Of a DNA stretch of 64,000 nt, positions 1 to 8,406 are shown piece by piece. Origin of the DNA: Hydrotalea sandarakina (lineage in GTDB: Bacteria > Bacteroidota > Bacteroidia > Chitinophagales > Chitinophagaceae); NCBI RefSeq assembly GCF_003254115.1, contig NZ_QKZV01000011.1, positions 1 through 64,000 on the forward strand, written 5' to 3'. A program made the translations under genes and the position numbers. The notes beneath the pieces were generated by a model. The model made no database searches. It had not been told where the DNA came from and was given only the letters and a program-made list of their open reading frames with translations. Position 1 is the stretch's first letter. Every line of letters begins with the position of its first letter.

Positions 1-6
1 GGTAGT

Positions 7-28
7 GTTTAGAAAACTGTGTAAAGGG
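7..28 (+). repeat. IS256 left terminal inverted repeat
   Basis: The arm reads GTTTAGAAAACTGTGTAAAG plus two more G. Its reverse complement lies at 1339-1360 with a single T/C difference. Confidence 0.85.
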
Positions 29-115
29 GTGAGGCAGTCAAAGGCTAAAAGATGAGTAGAGATGAGTAGTTTGGGTTGACTGCCGATTAATTACCTTTAA
101 AACACAGTAAATTAT

Positions 116-1336
116 ATGACAAACAAAGAACTTTTAAAGCAACTGCTGAAAGAACAAGTAAAACAGCAGAAGAGTACTACCGGTGTAAGCAATCTGTTGC
201 AGGAAGTATTCAAAGAAGCTATTCAAGAGATGTTGGAGGCAGAGATGGACAACCACCTTGGGTATGAAAAGCATTCGGCAGAAGCCTCCTCCTTCCCCAA
301 TAGTCGCAACGGTAAAACAAGCAAGAAGATCAAAACAAAACTAGGTCAAATCAGTATTGAAGTTCCAAGGGACAGGGATAGCAGTTTTGAACCTCTAATT
401 GTTCCTAAACGAAAAAGGATTATGGAAGAGATTGAAGATCATGTTCTCACCCTATATACGCATGGAATGAGTACTCGCGATATTGAAAGTGCCATTAAAG
501 ACCTCTATGGTGTATCTATGAGCGAAGCACACATTTCTCATGTCACAGATCGCCTTATTGAACATATTGACCAATGGAAACAAAGGCCATTGAATAAGGT
601 ATATATGATTGTATGGATGGATGCCATCATTTTCAAGGTACGTCAGGAAGGAAAAGTGAAAGACAAGTCGGTACAGATAGCTATAGGGCTTAACAACACA
701 GGATATAAAGAAGTATTAGGCATGTGGCTATGTAACAATGAAAGTGCCGCTTTTTGGATGAATGTTTTGGCCGACTTAAAAAGTCGTGGAGTGGAAGATA
801 TACTGCTGAGCAGTACGGACAATCTTAAAGGTTTTACAGAAGCTATCAATACAGTTTATCCGTTGACAAAAACACAAATATGCATTGTTCATCAACTAAG
901 AAACTCTTTGAAATTTGTAGTATGGAAAGATAGAAGAGCTGTAGCTGCAGCTCTTAAGAAAGTCTATGATGCCTGCGATGAAAGCACGGCATTACACTAT
1001 CTGGAAAATTTTGAAACTGAATGGGGTAAAAAGTATCCCTACATAGCCAAATCATGGAAAACCAATTGGGTTAATCTCGCTACTTTCTTTGAATTTCCTG
1101 CCTGCATCAGAAAAATCGTTTATACAACAAATATCATTGAAAACATTAATCGTATCATCCGCAAATACACAAAAAACAAGACCATGTTACCGAATGACCA
1201 GTCGCTGGAAAAGGTTGTTTACCTGGCTCTGATGCAAATACAGAAAAAATGGACGCAGCCTCAAGATGCTTGGCCAATGATGTTACTTAATTTTATTGAT
1301 ATCTTTGGTGAACAAAGGTGTGATGTAAAAACTTAA
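116..1336 (+). CDS. IS256-family transposase (mutator type)
   Basis: DDE transposase of 406 residues that would catalyse copy-out/paste-in transposition of this element. Visible features: an N-terminal region with a basic patch (PKRKR near 97-101), catalytic Asp169 in VWMDA, Asp235 in STDNLKGF, the family C-x2-H-x2-R signature at Cys256, His259 and Arg262, and catalytic Glu342 in TTNIIENINR. Length is normal for the family and no frameshift or stop is seen, so it is probably functional. It is the only gene in the element and lies between the two inverted repeats. No accessory gene is present. Confidence 0.95.
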   Translation: MTNKELLKQLLKEQVKQQKSTTGVSNLLQEVFKEAIQEMLEAEMDNHLGYEKHSAEASSFPNSRNGKTSKKIKTKLGQISIEVPRDRDSSFEPLIVPKRKRIMEEIEDHVLTLYTHGMSTRDIESAIKDLYGVSMSEAHISHVTDRLIEHIDQWKQRPLNKVYMIVWMDAIIFKVRQEGKVKDKSVQIAIGLNNTGYKEVLGMWLCNNESAAFWMNVLADLKSRGVEDILLSSTDNLKGFTEAINTVYPLTKTQICIVHQLRNSLKFVVWKDRRAVAAALKKVYDACDESTALHYLENFETEWGKKYPYIAKSWKTNWVNLATFFEFPACIRKIVYTTNIIENINRIIRKYTKNKTMLPNDQSLEKVVYLALMQIQKKWTQPQDAWPMMLLNFIDIFGEQRCDVKT

Positions 1337-1338
1337 TA

Positions 1339-1360
1339 CCCTTTACGCAGTTTTCTAAAC
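1339..1360 (-). repeat. IS256 right terminal inverted repeat
   Basis: This is the reverse complement of the left arm at 7-28 with one mismatch. It starts 3 bases after the transposase stop codon, so the element carries almost no 3-prime non-coding sequence. Confidence 0.85.
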
Positions 1361-1595
1361 TACTCTCTATCTCTGCTTACACAGTTATTTTAACATTCTC
1401 CAAGCAATAAAACTTCTCTCAATTCATATTTAAAAAAGTATTGCACCTAAATGATTATTTGAAAGCTGATTAGCATTTGAAATTTTCAATTTTTCACCCA
1501 TAATTGGTTGGATAAGTTGATTGAAATTTTATTCCCACAAAATCATCATCAATAAAAAATAGGGATAAATGAAATTCTATTCAATTTTATCAAAT
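1361..1595. other. AT-rich intergenic stretch beside the insertion sequence
   Basis: About 235 bases with no gene. It separates the IS element from the 3-prime end of the minus-strand lipoprotein gene. No clear terminator, promoter or duplicated target site was seen. Confidence 0.5.
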
Positions 1596-2555
1596 TTATT
1601 TTAGTTGATATATTTTATTTCTTATTTGTGATATTGTGCCTACAATTAAGTAATAGTCGTATTCAAAAACAGTATTCTTGTTTAGAATTACATTAAGAGT
1701 AGGTGCTATGTAAGCGGTAGATGCATCAAGACTCTCTCCATTGGGTTTGCCGGAAATACCTGCTAAAAATGAGGTACAATTTGGATTATAAACACCTATA
1801 CCCCAGTTTGTACTATCAACAAAAGCCATCCAATTCTCTGTTACATTTGAATAACGTCCCCAAAAGCCACTTGATAGATTTATTACCGTTGGTGTACTTA
1901 AGGTATCATTTGTAAACGGACTATTACCTAAATAGGTAACTAACTTATTGAGTGAAGCTATCGGATAAACAGCCGGCAACTCTTGAGCATTTGAAATGTT
2001 TTCTGCATATAAGTTATCGGTTCTTTGACATGTAAGTTTACAATGCACCTTAATTACATTTCCATTTAAAATATTCCATTGTTCCATAATTGCCTGGGCA
2101 GGTTTGTTATTCATGTCCCATAACATGGGAATACATTTTACATATAGCGTATTGCCCGTTGTTTTACTATCCAATATTTGTGCACGATTGCCATAACTAT
2201 CACCCACTTGAATTGGATTCCAACGCCAAGGCGACCAGGCAGGATTTTGCCCTTCCGCAATACGATTCAAAGGCTTGCCCGCATAATAAGATTGTTGAAT
2301 GTACCTGCCTTCATCGTGTATATTAACTAAATTACGATCACTTCCAGACAAAGAAATATAACTAATTGCCCCACCCCTTGTTAAATCTAATTTGATTTGT
2401 ATAATACCATCATCACTCAAAAGCTCTGAATTTTGCTGCACGTTAGAGGGTCTTTGTGCAGGCACTTTTGAACAACTATAGCAAAAAATTGCTATAAAAA
2501 AGGGAAGTCTGAATATAAGTTGGGCTTTCACAAAGCGGTTTATTTTTAAATTCAA
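1596..2555 (-). CDS. Predicted secreted lipoprotein of unknown function
   Basis: A 319-residue protein that I do not assign to a family. The N-terminus has a hydrophobic stretch (about residues 13-27) ending in Cys-Tyr-Ser-Cys, a plausible lipobox with Cys28 as the lipidated residue. The rest is beta-rich, with aromatic-rich patches such as GRYIQQSYYAG (about 84-94) and WSPWRWNP (about 108-115), which suggest a carbohydrate-binding or galactose-mutarotase-like fold; that is inference. The first usable start is a TTG at 2555; the nearest ATG at 2563 is out of frame. The gene stands alone between the IS element and an alpha/beta hydrolase. Confidence 0.65.
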   Translation of the reverse strand: MNLKINRFVKAQLIFRLPFFIAIFCYSCSKVPAQRPSNVQQNSELLSDDGIIQIKLDLTRGGAISYISLSGSDRNLVNIHDEGRYIQQSYYAGKPLNRIAEGQNPAWSPWRWNPIQVGDSYGNRAQILDSKTTGNTLYVKCIPMLWDMNNKPAQAIMEQWNILNGNVIKVHCKLTCQRTDNLYAENISNAQELPAVYPIASLNKLVTYLGNSPFTNDTLSTPTVINLSSGFWGRYSNVTENWMAFVDSTNWGIGVYNPNCTSFLAGISGKPNGESLDASTAYIAPTLNVILNKNTVFEYDYYLIVGTISQIRNKIYQLK

Positions 2556-2713
2556 TTATTCATTGCAATTTTTAGAACAAAAGCTCAAAATGCTCATATA
2601 GACATTTTTCTATTGCAAAGAGGTAAACACAAAAATTTAAATAAACTGAAGTAAAAAGGTTTTTTTCAAAACAGAAAAAAATTGCTAAGCAAGCAAAAGC
2701 ACTGCTTAGGAAT

Positions 2714-3577
2714 TTATTCAAATCTTGCTTCCTTTTCTATAATGCGATAGGGTGTTTTGAAAAACAAATCAACCTGCCGATTAAAATCATCTTTATAAAC
2801 AATGGGGGTTGAATGCCCTGAATTAGGCAGTATCCATAAATAGGATTTAGGAATACTTTCGGCAATTAACAAAGTATGTATGGGTTTAATTACATCGTGA
2901 TCGCCCCCAATTACCAATGTTGGACATTGAATGGTGTGCAATTGTGCCAGTGAAATATGGGGCTCATAAGATAATAAATGAGCCAACTTACGTTCCCGCT
3001 TTACTTCTGGTGTGGGTTTCATTTTTGCCAAAGAATCATTTAGGTCTAATGTTGTTTGTACCACCCATGCATCAACAGCTGAAGTATCGGGCCATAAATT
3101 AGCACCGGTAACTGCTAATTTTTTCACTTTTTCAGGATGCCGAATGGCCAACAGCAAACCATTAATGCCACCATCGCTCCAGCCAATTACATAACAAGAG
3201 TCTTTGTGTAATGAATCGAGTAATGCATTTAAATCATCGGCCATCATTTCATAACTCAATGAATCGCCGGTGTCGGCAGTTTTACCTTGCGCCCGGCTAT
3301 CAGCCACAATTACCTGATAGTTTTTTGAGAAATAGGGAATTTGGTATAAAAAATTATTGATAGAACCACCATTACCATGAATAATCAGCAAGGGGGCACC
3401 GTTACCATATGTTTCATAATACATATTCATACCACGGGTATGTACGTAATGCCCTGCTTTTTCATTACGGCCATACATAGTTGTATCAAAGGGTGAAGGT
3501 GTGCCATTCTGTGCTAATAATGGTTGTGCAAGCAGCAGCAATGCAGCACAAAAAAGCAATAGCTTAAATTTTTGCAT
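2714..3577 (-). CDS. Secreted alpha/beta hydrolase
   Basis: Alpha/beta-hydrolase of 287 residues with an N-terminal signal peptide (cleavage likely after LLAQ, residue 23). The catalytic triad can be read directly: Ser134 in the nucleophile elbow GWSDGG, Asp228 in GGDHDV and His255 in NSGHS; the oxyanion loop is HGNGG (67-71). The family covers esterases, lipases, lactonases and aminopeptidases, and the substrate cannot be told from the sequence. It probably acts in the periplasm. It is transcribed on the same strand as its two neighbours but with 100-160 base gaps, so it is likely a single unit. Confidence 0.85.
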   Translation of the reverse strand: MQKFKLLLFCAALLLLAQPLLAQNGTPSPFDTTMYGRNEKAGHYVHTRGMNMYYETYGNGAPLLIIHGNGGSINNFLYQIPYFSKNYQVIVADSRAQGKTADTGDSLSYEMMADDLNALLDSLHKDSCYVIGWSDGGINGLLLAIRHPEKVKKLAVTGANLWPDTSAVDAWVVQTTLDLNDSLAKMKPTPEVKRERKLAHLLSYEPHISLAQLHTIQCPTLVIGGDHDVIKPIHTLLIAESIPKSYLWILPNSGHSTPIVYKDDFNRQVDLFFKTPYRIIEKEARFE

Positions 3578-3677
3578 ATTGTAAATATTTGAAACAACCC
3601 TGCTATGGAAGACACTTTAGGTTGCAATTGAATAAGTAAAATACAACAAGCAATTTATATTTTGCCTTAAAAAACAA

Positions 3678-5141
3678 TTATTGTTTTGGGGTTCGTTTTA
3701 CTTGCATCAAATTATCAATTTGCTCAATGGTTAATTGTTTGGCAATAATGTGTTTATCCGCATCTAACAAATACAAGGTGGGTGTTTTAAACACATCATA
3801 CAATTGCCGATAATTGGGTTCATTGGCAATTTGTTCGGCCTGGCGAGCCGCTTTGGTTTGATAAGTTAAAATCCAATCGGGGCTAAAATGGTGGTCGTTT
3901 ACAAATTGCTTTAAGTCATCCATCCTGGCTTCATTTACGTTTACGCTGTATAATTTTACCCCCATTGCTTTCCATTTAGCTTTGTAAATAGAGTCAATAC
4001 GAGGCAATTCTTCTTTGCAATGACCACAGGTAGGATCCCAGAATACTACCACAGTAAAGGGTGCTTTAAGGCTGTATAGTGAAATATTTTTTCCGGCAGT
4101 ATCGGTTAAATTCAATTCAGGTGCAGCTGCACCAATTTGATTAGCCATCATACTATAAGCCCTATCCGTTATCATTTTTTTAGATTCGGCATTTAAAATA
4201 ACGGTATCGCCTTTTGCATAAAAATTTTCATACAAGAATAAGAAAACTTTATCCTGCCCCATATATTCCGGATTCAAATACTTGTTAGTGAATTTGGTAA
4301 GCAAATAAGGATAAATTTCCTTACCGGTACGGGCTGAAAGCAAGATATAATTCACTTCATTAATAATAGAATCGGGTTCGGGTGAAACATAATATTTAAA
4401 ATAATCATCTAGTTTGGGTTCAAAAAAAGGTGTATGTAAAAGGCGGTCGTCATTAAATAAAACATCATCCCAATAATGTTCTTTTACATAACGAAATGGG
4501 TATAATGAATCGGGCTTGCCATTTACTACCGGAATAGCAGGTATTTCAGGCCTTTGCATGGCTTGTAGTAAGAAAGCCAATAACGACTGTGGATGTTGAT
4601 GAATAATGTTTTCGCGGGCCTGATGTAATTTCTGACTTGCCGTTTTTATTTCACTTTCAATTTTTACAGAATCGGTATGGTTGTGTTGTTGGGCCAACTG
4701 TTTTTGTAAAGCATCAATATCACTGCCCAACTTATAACTTTCTTGCGAATATTGAAGAAACAGGGTATTATCAGGTGAGCCGGTAATAACCGGTTGAAGT
4801 TTATTAGCCGAATCGGCTACAATACTAAAATGTTGTTGTTTACCCACCAATACTTCAAACTGAATGGTGTATTGTGGTGATACTACAAAATAAATACCTT
4901 CTGTTAATGGCTTTGTACCTTTAAATGCACCTTCACTATTACTATTTAAATAAGCTGAATCGGCCAATGTTTTCCCTTTGCCATAATAAGTGCCTAAATA
5001 AATGGTAGTATTTTTATAGGGCTTTAGTTGAATGTGAATATTGTGACCGGTTGTATTGATATTATTGGATTTATTTGTCTGTGCACAAACATTAACTAAT
5101 GTTACTAGACTAATACAAAATGCAAGGTATAGGTTCTTCAT
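3678..5141 (-). CDS. TlpA-like thiol-disulfide oxidoreductase with N-terminal DUF4369-type domain
   Basis: Periplasmic thioredoxin-fold protein of 487 residues. I start it at the ATG at 5141 because that places a signal peptide (ending NVCAQ) directly at the N-terminus; upstream in-frame ATGs at 5150 and 5177 would add 3 or 12 residues. The N-terminal third matches the beta-rich DUF4369 type, the middle is helical (DUF5106-like), and the C-terminal ~140 residues are a thioredoxin domain with the redox motif W-D-P-T-C-G-H-C. Family members reduce disulfides of secreted proteins or help cytochrome maturation. The specific partner is unknown. The gene is followed by no obvious operon partner. 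Confidence 0.85.
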   Translation of the reverse strand: MKNLYLAFCISLVTLVNVCAQTNKSNNINTTGHNIHIQLKPYKNTTIYLGTYYGKGKTLADSAYLNSNSEGAFKGTKPLTEGIYFVVSPQYTIQFEVLVGKQQHFSIVADSANKLQPVITGSPDNTLFLQYSQESYKLGSDIDALQKQLAQQHNHTDSVKIESEIKTASQKLHQARENIIHQHPQSLLAFLLQAMQRPEIPAIPVVNGKPDSLYPFRYVKEHYWDDVLFNDDRLLHTPFFEPKLDDYFKYYVSPEPDSIINEVNYILLSARTGKEIYPYLLTKFTNKYLNPEYMGQDKVFLFLYENFYAKGDTVILNAESKKMITDRAYSMMANQIGAAAPELNLTDTAGKNISLYSLKAPFTVVVFWDPTCGHCKEELPRIDSIYKAKWKAMGVKLYSVNVNEARMDDLKQFVNDHHFSPDWILTYQTKAARQAEQIANEPNYRQLYDVFKTPTLYLLDADKHIIAKQLTIEQIDNLMQVKRTPKQ

Positions 5142-5251
5142 AATATTCATTATACTGTGTAAAAATAAGCATTGCATTAAAGAATTCCGTTAATCCTTCC
5201 ATAAAAACCCCAATAATTCCGGCTAAACTGCTAAACTAAGCCTGTGAATGT

Positions 5252-5259
5252 TATTTTTG
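5252..5259 (+). promoter_or_regulatory. Candidate -7 promoter box abutting rlmD
   Basis: TATTTTTG matches the Bacteroidota -7 consensus TANNTTTG exactly and lies 5 bases before the GTG at 5265. No good -33 box is visible (only CTG at 5228-5230), so the match could be chance. Confidence 0.35.
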
Positions 5260-5264
5260 CGGCT

Positions 5265-6692
5265 GTGAGAAAAAAGAAAGAACGCATAATTCTGGAAAAT
5301 GTATTGGTAGAAGACTATGCTGCCGAAGGCAAATCAATTGCCCGTGTAAATGGCAAAGTAATTTTTGTGGAGAAAGCCGTGCCGGGTGACATTGCCAATG
5401 TTTTATTACACAAGAATAAAAAAGACTGGGCAGAAGGTGAAGCCCTTTCATTCACAAAACTTTCGCCACAACGCGAACAACCTTTTTGCAGCCATTTTGG
5501 TACCTGCGGAGGTTGCTCATGGCAAATGTTACCCTATCATTTGCAATTGCAGTATAAAGCACAACAAGTGTATGATCATTTAACCCGTATTGCCAAAATT
5601 CCTTTGCCAACATTTGAACCCATTGTGGGGGCAGATACCACACGGGGATATCGAAATAAAATTGAATTTACTTTTTCTAATAAAAAATATATTCCCAAGT
5701 CCGACTTTAAACAACTGCCTGCAGAAGCAATACCTGCCGATACCCTTGCAGGCTACGGTGGTTTTCATGCCAAAGGAATTTTTGATAAAGTAGTTGAAAT
5801 AGATACCTGTTATTTACAAAATGAACCTTCCAATGCTATTCGCAAAGCCATAGTAAACTTTGGACGTGAAAATGGCATTCCATTTTACGATGCTCGCCAA
5901 CATACCGGCTGGTTACGCAATGTAATGATACGCTTAACCCGAACGGGACAATTAATGGTGAATATTGTTTTAGCGTATGATGAGCCTACACTTCGCGAAG
6001 CTTTATTGCAAACCATTGACCAACAATTTCCTGAAATAACCACTTTACTGTACACCATTAACCCTAAATGGAATGATAGTATTTACGATTTAAACGTAAA
6101 CACTTATAAAGGGCCCGGTTATATTTTGGAGACATTAGAGGATTATCAATTTAAAATTGGCCCTAAATCATTTTTCCAAACCAACACTGCACAAGCAGAA
6201 AAACTATACCAATATACCCGGCAAATGGCCGAATTAACAGGCAACGAAACTGTTTACGATTTATATTGCGGAACTGGAAGTATTGGTATTTTTGTTAGTA
6301 AACAGGCAAAAAAAATTGTGGGCGTTGAAACCATTGCAGAAGCCATTGCCGATGCCAAAGAAAATGCGGCACTGAATAATATTAAAGATGCTGCTTTTTA
6401 TGCCGGTGATGTTATAAAAATTTGCAATGATTCATTTTTTGCCAAAAATGGTAAACCCGATGTAATTATTACCGACCCTCCAAGGGCCGGTATGCATGAA
6501 AAGTTAATTGAAAAATTGCTGGAAATTGCTGCACCACGCATCGTTTATGTCAGTTGCAATCCGGCTACACAGGCTCGCGATTTAGCTTTACTGTCAGAAA
6601 AATATAATGTAACCAAAGTGCAGCCGGTTGATATGTTTCCGCATACTTTTCATATAGAAAACATTGTGCAATTAACGTTAAAATCAATATAG
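5265..6692 (+). CDS. rlmD: 23S rRNA (uracil-5-)-methyltransferase, RlmD/RumA family
   Basis: SAM-dependent rRNA m5U methyltransferase of 475 residues. From the GTG at 5265: a TRAM-like N-terminal domain, four iron-sulfur cysteines (Cys75, Cys81, Cys84, Cys182), then the Rossmann methyltransferase domain with DLYCGTGSIGIF, the DPPRAGMH motif and the nucleophile cysteine in VSCNPAT. An upstream in-frame GTG at 5244 would add seven residues (NVIFAA-V); I prefer 5265 because RlmD proteins usually begin with a short basic stretch such as MRKKK and because a promoter-like box overlaps the longer version. The family includes paralogues acting at U747, U1939 or tRNA U54; which is uncertain. Confidence 0.88.
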   Translation: MRKKKERIILENVLVEDYAAEGKSIARVNGKVIFVEKAVPGDIANVLLHKNKKDWAEGEALSFTKLSPQREQPFCSHFGTCGGCSWQMLPYHLQLQYKAQQVYDHLTRIAKIPLPTFEPIVGADTTRGYRNKIEFTFSNKKYIPKSDFKQLPAEAIPADTLAGYGGFHAKGIFDKVVEIDTCYLQNEPSNAIRKAIVNFGRENGIPFYDARQHTGWLRNVMIRLTRTGQLMVNIVLAYDEPTLREALLQTIDQQFPEITTLLYTINPKWNDSIYDLNVNTYKGPGYILETLEDYQFKIGPKSFFQTNTAQAEKLYQYTRQMAELTGNETVYDLYCGTGSIGIFVSKQAKKIVGVETIAEAIADAKENAALNNIKDAAFYAGDVIKICNDSFFAKNGKPDVIITDPPRAGMHEKLIEKLLEIAAPRIVYVSCNPATQARDLALLSEKYNVTKVQPVDMFPHTFHIENIVQLTLKSI

Positions 6693-6714
6693 TTGTAAAC
6701 CATAAAATTGTAGC

Positions 6715-7419
6715 ATGACTGAATTTAGGCCGGGACGATTTCAAATTTTACCCCTTGTTATAAAAAACCTGATTATTATTAATGGCTTGGTTTTTCTGGC
6801 TCAAATGACCATTGGCCGTCAGGGTTTTGTTAATATGGATAATTTATTTGCCCTACATGCTTTTCAAAGCCCCTTATTTCGCCCTTGGCAGCTAATTACC
6901 CATATGTTTATGCATGGCAGTTTTGAACATATTTTCTTCAATATGTTCGCTTTATGGATGTTTGGTTCAGTTTTAGAAAACTTATGGGGGCCAAAACGTT
7001 TTTTAACTTTTTATATTGTATGTGGTTTAGGAGCAGCATTCAGCCATTTAATTGTACTGTATTTTCAAACTCAACACTTAATTGAAGCATTTAACAGTTT
7101 AGATCCCGCCACACAAGATTTATACAGAAATAATTTTTTAGCTAAACTAAATGAAGCTACCATTGGCGCATCAGGGGCAGTGTTTGGCTGTTTGGCAGCT
7201 TTTGGTTATTTATTTCCTAACACCCGAATTTACCTTTACTTTTTTGTTCCCATTAAAGCCAAATGGTTTGTAATTATGTATGCTGCATTCGAATTGTATT
7301 TGGGTATTAAAAACTCAGCAGGTGATGATGTGGCCCATTTTGCCCATTTGGGTGGAGCTTTGGTAGGCATTATTTTGGTTTATTTTTGGAACAAAAACAA
7401 CCGAAAAACGTTTTATTAA
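6715..7419 (+). CDS. Rhomboid intramembrane serine protease
   Basis: Polytopic membrane protease of 234 residues. The catalytic dyad is visible: Ser153 in GASGAVFG and His208 in VAHFAHLGG. The loop-1/helix-2 signature H-x-F-x-H-x5-H-x3-N (HMFMHGSFEHIFFNMFALW, 63-81) is also intact, and about six hydrophobic segments are predicted. The gene begins 22 bases after rlmD and is followed after 44 bases by a second rhomboid, so the three form one likely transcript. Rhomboids cleave transmembrane helices; the substrate is unknown. Confidence 0.92.
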   Translation: MTEFRPGRFQILPLVIKNLIIINGLVFLAQMTIGRQGFVNMDNLFALHAFQSPLFRPWQLITHMFMHGSFEHIFFNMFALWMFGSVLENLWGPKRFLTFYIVCGLGAAFSHLIVLYFQTQHLIEAFNSLDPATQDLYRNNFLAKLNEATIGASGAVFGCLAAFGYLFPNTRIYLYFFVPIKAKWFVIMYAAFELYLGIKNSAGDDVAHFAHLGGALVGIILVYFWNKNNRKTFY

Positions 7420-7463
7420 CACCGTACAACGGCGGTAATAATTGAATATTGTAACTTTATATT

Positions 7464-8399
7464 ATGAACTTAAGTGAAATACGTAATACCCGCCATAGAC
7501 CATTATTGGGCGATGATAAAAATGCTCTGGTATTTTTAATCATTGTAAATGCAATATTCTTTGTTTCCCTTACTTTCATTAAAATTATTTATTTCATTTC
7601 CTACGATAGCAATAATACTGCTGCCCTTTTTTTTCAAAAACAAATTATTGATTGGTTAGCACTTCCCGCCGATACTGATGTTTTCTTTCCCCGTGCGTGG
7701 ACGCTGCTTACTTATATGTTTACAACCCACAGCATTTGGGGTATTATTAGCACGGTATTTTGGATTTGGGCCTTTGGCTACATATTGCAAGACTTAGCCG
7801 GCAATAAAAATATTATTCCAATTTATTTATATGGGGGCTTTTTCGGGGGTATTGCATTTATATTAAGCATGAATTTAATTCCTGCTTTGTACCAAAATAT
7901 GGCATTTACACCCGCTTTAATGGGCGGTGGTGCTGCTGTTATGGCCATAGCCATTGCAACTACTACCCTGGCACCCGATTATCGAATCTTCCCTTTAATT
8001 AATGGCGGAATTCCCATTTGGGTATTAACCCTTGTATTTGTTGCTATTGATTATGCCACCATTGCTACCCAAAATGGCGGCAATGCCATTGCACACCTTA
8101 CAGGTGGTGTAGTTGGATTTTTATACATACAACAATTAAAGCGTGGTCGCGACTGGGGAGCATGGATGCACCGATTAGTAAGTTGGGTTGATGATTTATT
8201 TAATCCGGAAAAAAAACATACTCCTTCCGGTACTAAAGAAAAGTTATTTTATCAATCTACCGTTAAGCCTTATAACAAAACCCCTAACGTTACCCAACAA
8301 AGATTAGACGATATTTTGGATAAGATTAATCAACAGGGTTACCATATGCTTACCGACGAAGAAAAAGAATTTTTAAAGAAAGCCAGTAAAGATTTATAA
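7464..8399 (+). CDS. Rhomboid-family protein with catalytic serine replaced, DUF6576-like tail
   Basis: Second rhomboid-fold protein, 311 residues. Alignment by eye to the preceding gene puts its MGGGAAV (153-159) on that protein's IGASGAV, so the nucleophile serine is Gly156; the histidine side is kept (His211 in AIAHLTGG). This points to an inactive, iRhom-like homologue. After the last membrane segment there is a cytosolic tail of about 90 residues ending in a helical segment (RLDDILDKINQQGYHML) of the DUF6576 type often fused to Bacteroidota rhomboids. It sits 7 bases before an EEP phosphatase gene. A role as a partner or adaptor of the active rhomboid is inference. Confidence 0.85.
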   Translation: MNLSEIRNTRHRPLLGDDKNALVFLIIVNAIFFVSLTFIKIIYFISYDSNNTAALFFQKQIIDWLALPADTDVFFPRAWTLLTYMFTTHSIWGIISTVFWIWAFGYILQDLAGNKNIIPIYLYGGFFGGIAFILSMNLIPALYQNMAFTPALMGGGAAVMAIAIATTTLAPDYRIFPLINGGIPIWVLTLVFVAIDYATIATQNGGNAIAHLTGGVVGFLYIQQLKRGRDWGAWMHRLVSWVDDLFNPEKKHTPSGTKEKLFYQSTVKPYNKTPNVTQQRLDDILDKINQQGYHMLTDEEKEFLKKASKDL

Positions 8400-8406
8400 T
8401 CCCATT

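Larger units (their letters stand above)
7..1360 (+). mobile_element. IS256-family insertion sequence, complete
   Basis: A full-length IS256-type transposase gene is bounded by 22-base terminal inverted repeats (7-28 and 1339-1360) that differ at one position. The outer ends could extend a few bases further, but the bases outside the perfect arms do not match each other. The usual 8-9 base target duplication cannot be confirmed: six left-flank bases are visible (1-6) and they do not match the right flank at 1361 onward. Seen: intact ORF and inverted ends. Inference: the element is potentially active. Confidence 0.9.

Noticed and set aside
2090-2326. 78-codon plus-strand frame opposite the lipoprotein gene
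   Set aside because: It is an antisense shadow of the minus-strand lipoprotein; no motif and no start signal.
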